Source: Ruminococcus sp. (GTDB lineage Bacteria; Bacillota; Clostridia; Oscillospirales; Acutalibacteraceae). From it: DNA of 43,979 nt. The notes beneath the pieces were generated by a model. That model saw nothing but the letters and a program-made list of their open reading frames with translations. It was not told the origin of the DNA and did no database searches. The stretch is taken from positions 1-43,979 of the forward strand of contig SFIQ01000016.1 in assembly GCA_004555265.1 (NCBI GenBank), in the 5' to 3' direction. The position numbers were made by a program, and so were the translations under genes. Positions 39,923 through 43,979 of the stretch are shown piece after piece (position 1 is the first letter of the stretch; every line of letters starts with the position of its first letter).

Positions 39923-42283
39923 TTACTGTTTCAGCGCGATATTTTCTTTGGCAAGCGCGGCGATAATTTCGTCCACCACGCCCATCACCTCGTCCCGCGT
40001 CAAGGTCTTTTCGGGGTGCGAGAACGTCAGTCTTGTGGTGATGGATTTGCCTGCCGCGTCACGGTAGGTATCGACCACCTCGACTTTTTGGATAAGCGGG
40101 CTGTCGGCGGCTTCAATCGCCTTGCCGATGGGCGCAAAGGTTTCGCTCACAAAGGACAGGTCGATTTCCATCCCCGGGAAGCGCGACGGCTCTTTGTAGT
40201 GAATCCCTGCATCGACAATTTGAGCAAATGCCTGCACGTCGATTTCCGCGTATACGATGGCGGCTTTTTTGTCGATTTTCTTCGAGACGGCAGGGTGCAC
40301 CAAGCCGATTTCGCCGAAGGTCACACCGTCGCACGAAACCGCATTCAAATTGCGCGGGTGCTGGTAACTGTGGGTTGCAGTCATCGGCGCGAAGACAAGC
40401 GACTTGTGTTTCACATCGTCCGCCAGAACCGACAGCATTTTTGCCAATTCAAAATACAGCGTTTCGGCGGATTTGGTTTTGGAGAACAGCGTCACGCACA
40501 GTTTTTTGTGCTCCACGCACAGGTTGTTTTCGTCCAAGCCGTCCACCGTTCTGCCGATTTCAAACACGCCGAAATCAGGCGCAAACGCGGTGTTTGTACG
40601 CACCTGACAAAGTTGGGTAGGCACAATGGATTTACGAATGGTCTCGATATTCGGGTTGGTCGCATTGATGAGTTTAATATTGTCCTCCACTTCGATACCG
40701 AGCGCTTTATAGTCATCATAATACGCCCAGACATAGGAGTGCAGTTCGTACAGGGAAAAGCGCTTGACCAAAATATCCTTGATTTTGTCCTCCACCGTCT
40801 TTTCTTCACTCATACGCACGGGGTACAGCGGCGCTTGGGCTGTATGCACATCGAAATTGTCATACCCGTAAATACGGGTAATTTCCTCAACAAGGTCCGC
40901 TTTAATCGTGACATCTTTGGTGGCGCGGTAACTCGGCACATCGACCGAGAAACGATCCCCGTCGGCTTTGACGCCGAAGCCCAAGGATTGGAGCGTTTTG
41001 ACCACCGTATCGTTCGGAATATCAATCCCTGTGTAGCGGTCTAAATACGCTTTGTCAAATTCCAGCGTGACAGGTGGATAGTGATACGCGTAATCGTCCG
41101 TCAGCGACGAAACCACGCGTGCGGTTTTGTCGGTATCGGTCAACAACTTTACAAAACGCGCAATCGCGGGCACGGTCATTTCGGGGTCAAGGCACTTTTC
41201 ATAGCGCATTGACGCGTCGGTACGGTGTGCAAGACGCACGGTGGATTTGCGCACGGATGCCGCGTCAAAGGTGGCGGATTCGAGCGTTAATGTGGTGGTA
41301 TCCTCTACGATTTCGGAGTCCAACCCGCCCATAATACCCGCAATGGCAACGGGGGTGTTGTCGTTGCAAATCATTAAGGTGTTTTCGTCAATATTGCGTT
41401 CGACGCCGTCCAAAGTTTGGAAAGTGAACGGCTCCGAAAAACGCTTAATACGGATTTTTTCGACCTTGCGGGAGTCAAATGCGTGCATCGGCTGCCCCAT
41501 TTCAAGCATCAAATAGTTGGTAAGGTCTGCAAGGAAGTTAATCGCGCGCATTCCGCAGTAGTACAGGCGAATCCGCATATTTACAGGGCTTACATTCGTG
41601 TGAATGTTCTCCACCTGCAAGCAGGAGTACCGCTGGCAAAGCGGGTCCTCGATTTTCATATCGACTTTCGGCAGGTTGTCATACGCGTGCAAATCCACGG
41701 TGTCGAGCGGTTTTAACGGCCTGCCCGCAAGTGCGGCGAATTCACGCGCGATGCCGTAATGCCCCCAAAGGTCGGGGCGGTTGGTGAGGGATTTATTATC
41801 CACCTCAAACACAATATCCTCAATCGCGTACACATCTTTTAAATCCGTACCGTTTTGAATGTCGTCGGTGATGTCCATAATTCCCGAATTGTCGTCGCTG
41901 ATGCCGATTTCCTTTTCGGAACAGCACATACCGTTGGACGTATACCCCGCAAGTTTGCGCGGAGCAATGGTAATGTCGCCGATTTGCGCGCCGACTTTCG
42001 CAAAGGCGGTTTTCATCCCGACGCGCACATTCGGCGCACCGCAAACCACATTGACCAAATCGGGTTCGCCGATGTCCACTTTCAAAAGGTGGAGTTTTTC
42101 GCTTTCGGGGTGGGCTTCGACGGACTTGATTTCGGCACAAACCACGCCTTTCAAATCCTGCCCTTTTAGAAAGATTTCATTTTCCACTTCGGCGGTGGAA
42201 AGCGAAAAGCGGTGAATTAAATCGAGTTTATCAAGTCCCGTAAAATCCACATAATCCGAAATCCAATTCATGGATAAAAACAT
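39923..42283 (-). CDS. pheT: Phenylalanine-tRNA ligase beta subunit
   Basis: Beta chain of the tetrameric enzyme that charges tRNA-Phe, 786 residues. An N-terminal tRNA-binding (EMAP-like) domain lies near residues 40-150 (VCAEIKSVEAHPESEKLHL). It is followed by the B3/B4 editing region, the B5 domain, a synthetase-like core, and the C-terminal anticodon-binding ferredoxin-like domain ending TLTRDEVMGVVDEIIAALAK. ATG at 42283 follows GGAGGG seven bases upstream; the gap from pheS is 17 bases. Expression follows the T-box in the pheS leader. Confidence 0.98.
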   Translation of the reverse strand: MFLSMNWISDYVDFTGLDKLDLIHRFSLSTAEVENEIFLKGQDLKGVVCAEIKSVEAHPESEKLHLLKVDIGEPDLVNVVCGAPNVRVGMKTAFAKVGAQIGDITIAPRKLAGYTSNGMCCSEKEIGISDDNSGIMDITDDIQNGTDLKDVYAIEDIVFEVDNKSLTNRPDLWGHYGIAREFAALAGRPLKPLDTVDLHAYDNLPKVDMKIEDPLCQRYSCLQVENIHTNVSPVNMRIRLYYCGMRAINFLADLTNYLMLEMGQPMHAFDSRKVEKIRIKRFSEPFTFQTLDGVERNIDENTLMICNDNTPVAIAGIMGGLDSEIVEDTTTLTLESATFDAASVRKSTVRLAHRTDASMRYEKCLDPEMTVPAIARFVKLLTDTDKTARVVSSLTDDYAYHYPPVTLEFDKAYLDRYTGIDIPNDTVVKTLQSLGFGVKADGDRFSVDVPSYRATKDVTIKADLVEEITRIYGYDNFDVHTAQAPLYPVRMSEEKTVEDKIKDILVKRFSLYELHSYVWAYYDDYKALGIEVEDNIKLINATNPNIETIRKSIVPTQLCQVRTNTAFAPDFGVFEIGRTVDGLDENNLCVEHKKLCVTLFSKTKSAETLYFELAKMLSVLADDVKHKSLVFAPMTATHSYQHPRNLNAVSCDGVTFGEIGLVHPAVSKKIDKKAAIVYAEIDVQAFAQIVDAGIHYKEPSRFPGMEIDLSFVSETFAPIGKAIEAADSPLIQKVEVVDTYRDAAGKSITTRLTFSHPEKTLTRDEVMGVVDEIIAALAKENIALKQ

Positions 42284-42300
42284 ATGGTTGCCCTCCTTCC

Positions 42301-43353
42301 TTATTCATCGTCCGTGAACTGCGACAAGGCTTTTAAATTGCCGCTGTTTAAATCACGAATATCTTTTACGCCGTATTTCATCATCGCAAGTCTTGTAAGC
42401 CCCAAGCCGAACGCAAAGCCCGTGTATTCCTCGGGGTCAATGCCGCCCGCTTTTAACACTTCGGGGTGAATCATACCGCAGGGGCAAAGTTCCAGCCAGC
42501 CGCTGTGTTTGCACGAGGAGCACCCCTCGCCGCCGCAGATAAGACAACTGATGTCGAGTTCAAAGCCCGGCTCAACGAACGGGAAAAAGCCCGGACGCAG
42601 ACGCACCTTGATGTCTTTGCGGAACACTTCGGACAACATCGTTTTCATAAAATAAATGAGGTTCGAGATGGAGATGTTTTTGTCCACCATCACGCCTTCC
42701 ATTTGGAAAAAGGTGTTTTCGTGGCAGGCGTCGGTCGCTTCGTTCCGGAAGCAACGCCCGGGGAAAATTGCCTTAATCGGCACGCCGTCATTTACAAGCG
42801 CGTCTTTATACTTTTTATAAATCGCGTTTTGCGCGGCGGAGGTCTGCGATTTTAACAGTTGCCCGTTTTCGAGGTAATAGGTATCCTGCATATCGCGGGC
42901 GGGGTGGTCTTTCGGGATATTCAAGGATTCAAAGCACTCGTAATCCGTCACGACCTCGCTGTAATCCTCGACGGTAAAGCCCATCGACTTGAAAATCGCC
43001 TCGCACTCACGCTGGACAAGCGTAATCGGGTGGTACGCCCCGCGGGCGAGATTTTGCGGCACGGAAATATCGAAAAGCGGCATACTTTCGATTTCACGCT
43101 GCATTTCGCGTTCCTTTAATTCTTTGGTTTTTTCACTGAGCATCGTTTCGATACTCGCGCGCACTTCATTGGCAAGTTGCCCCATTTTCGGGCGTTCCTC
43201 GGCGGAAAGCGCACCCATGCTTTTTAAAATCCCCGTCAGTTCGCCCTTTTTACCGAGCACCTGCACGCGGAAGTTTTCAAGATCGGACAAATCGCTGAGT
43301 GTCGCCAACTGTTCTTTGGCACGCGCACGAATGTCCTCTAACTTCTGTTTCAA
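42301..43353 (-). CDS. pheS: Phenylalanine-tRNA ligase alpha subunit
   Basis: Catalytic alpha chain, 350 residues. An N-terminal coiled coil (LKQKLEDIRARAKEQL) precedes a class II synthetase core with motif 2 (GRCFRNEATDACHENTFFQ) and motif 3 (GFAFGLGLTRLAMM). A Cys-rich insertion (CLICGGEGCSSC) probably binds zinc. The start is a TTG at 43353 with AGGGAG 6 bases upstream; the in-frame ATG at 43386 has no ribosome-binding site and falls next to the leader terminator, so TTG is preferred. It is the first gene of pheST, controlled by a T-box leader. Confidence 0.96.
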   Translation of the reverse strand: MKQKLEDIRARAKEQLATLSDLSDLENFRVQVLGKKGELTGILKSMGALSAEERPKMGQLANEVRASIETMLSEKTKELKEREMQREIESMPLFDISVPQNLARGAYHPITLVQRECEAIFKSMGFTVEDYSEVVTDYECFESLNIPKDHPARDMQDTYYLENGQLLKSQTSAAQNAIYKKYKDALVNDGVPIKAIFPGRCFRNEATDACHENTFFQMEGVMVDKNISISNLIYFMKTMLSEVFRKDIKVRLRPGFFPFVEPGFELDISCLICGGEGCSSCKHSGWLELCPCGMIHPEVLKAGGIDPEEYTGFAFGLGLTRLAMMKYGVKDIRDLNSGNLKALSQFTDDE

Positions 43354-43392
43354 GACAATCTCCCTTTCTGTATAAAAATTTCGCATCGTTTG

Positions 43393-43655
43393 CAAAAAAC
43401 AAAGCGCCGCCCCCAAAGGGACGGCGCAAAAAGCCGCTTCTAAACCACCCGTTGTGATAGGCGCAAACACGCCCCTGCCTGTTAACGGCGGCAACCGTTG
43501 CGACCTACTGCAAGTTCAGCCGCACCGCTCCAAAGTGAAACTTCAGCGAAAAACCGTTTTGCCTGCGCTTACAGCCTATGGCGCATGACTCTCTGAAAAA
43601 CAGTGACCATTTCGCTTACTGCCTTTTTCCCGGCGTTTGTCGGATTTATTTTTGC
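43393..43655 (-). promoter_or_regulatory. T-box riboswitch leader of pheST (tRNA-Phe)
   Basis: The minus strand has a T-box layout: stem I begins with AGAGAG (43594-43589) and includes GGCTGTAAGCGCAGG; a UUC specifier lies at 43539-43537 in GTTTCACTTTGGAGC; the T-box sequence AACGGGTGGTTTAGAAGCGG is at 43453-43434, with TGGT matching an acceptor whose discriminator is A; and a terminator hairpin GCGCCG...CGGCGC (43427-43404) with a T-rich tail follows. Uncharged tRNA-Phe should favour antitermination and raise pheST expression. The specifier register is my reading, the T-box call itself is firm. Confidence 0.88.
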
Positions 43656-43661
43656 GTATAT

Positions 43662-43689
43662 AGTATAGCACAGATTTTTAAATTTGCAA
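43662..43689 (-). promoter_or_regulatory. Promoter of the pheST T-box leader
   Basis: TTGCAA (43689-43684), 16 bases and TATACT (43667-43662) on the minus strand, with TG one base before the -10. Transcription would start about 300 bases before the pheS start codon. Confidence 0.75.
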
Positions 43690-43767
43690 GTATAATTTCA
43701 AGGGTTACCTGTTTCTGTCTCCAACTATATCCGTAGGCGAGCTATCCTATAAATTGGGGGTTGTATT

Positions 43768-43970
43768 TGTCATCCTGAGCGAAGCGAAGGATCTCAAACC
43801 CAAGTCTAAAATGTGCGAAACGAGATTCTTCGCCTATCGGCTCAGAATGACAATCGGGCGGGTCTCCGCGCGCCCCGTTTGTAGGGGGCGACGACTCGGC
43901 GCCCCGAAAATGGATGAATAATGAAAAATGAATAATGAAAAATTGTAGGGAACGGTCTTGACCGTTCCGA
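43768..43970. repeat. Repeat modules at the right end of the window (block K)
   Basis: Inverted-repeat element with TTTGTCATCCTGAGCGAAGC and GGCTCAGAATGACAA ends (43769-43853), GGGGCGACGACTCGGCGCCCC (about 43885-43905), a tandem pair of GAATAATGAAAAAT (from about 43915), and GGGAACGGTCTTGACCGTTCC (43948-43968). No gene is present. Confidence 0.85.
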
Positions 43971-43979
43971 TTGAAAAAT

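Overview
The window looks like a chromosomal segment from a Gram-positive anaerobe of class Clostridia, probably close to Oscillospirales/Ruminococcaceae; this is inferred, as no database search was possible. The grounds are strong AGGAGG ribosome-binding sites, near-consensus sigma-A promoters, a glmS ribozyme leader, a T-box leader on pheS, a CD1247-type acidic zinc protein beside efp, rubrerythrin/rubredoxin, and an AdhR-type MerR operator. No tRNA, rRNA, CRISPR array, transposase or phage gene was seen.

Layout. 1-3966 (-): a four-gene operon of SCP2-like protein, class III aminotransferase and split transketolase (last gene runs off the window), with a consensus promoter and a palindrome near the predicted start. 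4199-6881 (+): secA, broken by an approx. 44-nt internal deletion that removes the Walker A loop. 7704-9784 (-): FAD/Rieske oxidoreductase and a Pr6Pr-type membrane protein. 9946-10643 (+): rubrerythrin and a 39-residue rubredoxin. 10902-20253 (-): arginine biosynthesis in the order argG, argH (broken by an approx. 79-nt deletion), a transglutaminase-like gene, argC, argJ, argB, argD, argF, with three ARG-box-like sites ahead of argG. 20789-21878 (+): three overlapping genes for small exported or membrane-anchored proteins of unknown function. 21934-22979 (-): rpsF-ssb-rpsR. 23114-27689: an accessory island with an HTH protein divergent from an atypical Ser/Thr kinase, a ribbon-helix-helix protein, and four zinc-ribbon membrane proteins, one with an in-frame TGA where a zinc-ligand Cys is expected. 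27781-30150: iron alcohol dehydrogenase plus flavoprotein, divergent from an AdhR-like MerR regulator with its palindromic operator in a 19-bp-spaced promoter. 31035-33954 (-): CD1247-like protein, efp, M24 peptidase, yqeG, rpsU. About 34149-34280 (+): a candidate orphan small RNA. 35069-37497 (-): glmS with ribozyme leader. 37589-39550 (+): membrane protein and EamA transporter. 39923-43689 (-): pheS-pheT with T-box leader.

Most large intergenic gaps hold a mosaic of short palindromic repeat modules, recurring in different orders and orientations in at least eleven blocks. They account for many long but spurious reading frames. One module forms the C-terminal tail of the EamA transporter.

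The most notable points are the secA and argH lesions, which both delete a family signature (either real decay or an assembly artefact); the large structured extension between the glmS ribozyme core and its gene; a 110-nt hairpin at the argJ end whose wobble pairs work only in RNA from the opposite strand; the candidate small RNA; the kinase/zinc-ribbon island; and the unassigned transketolase/aminotransferase operon.
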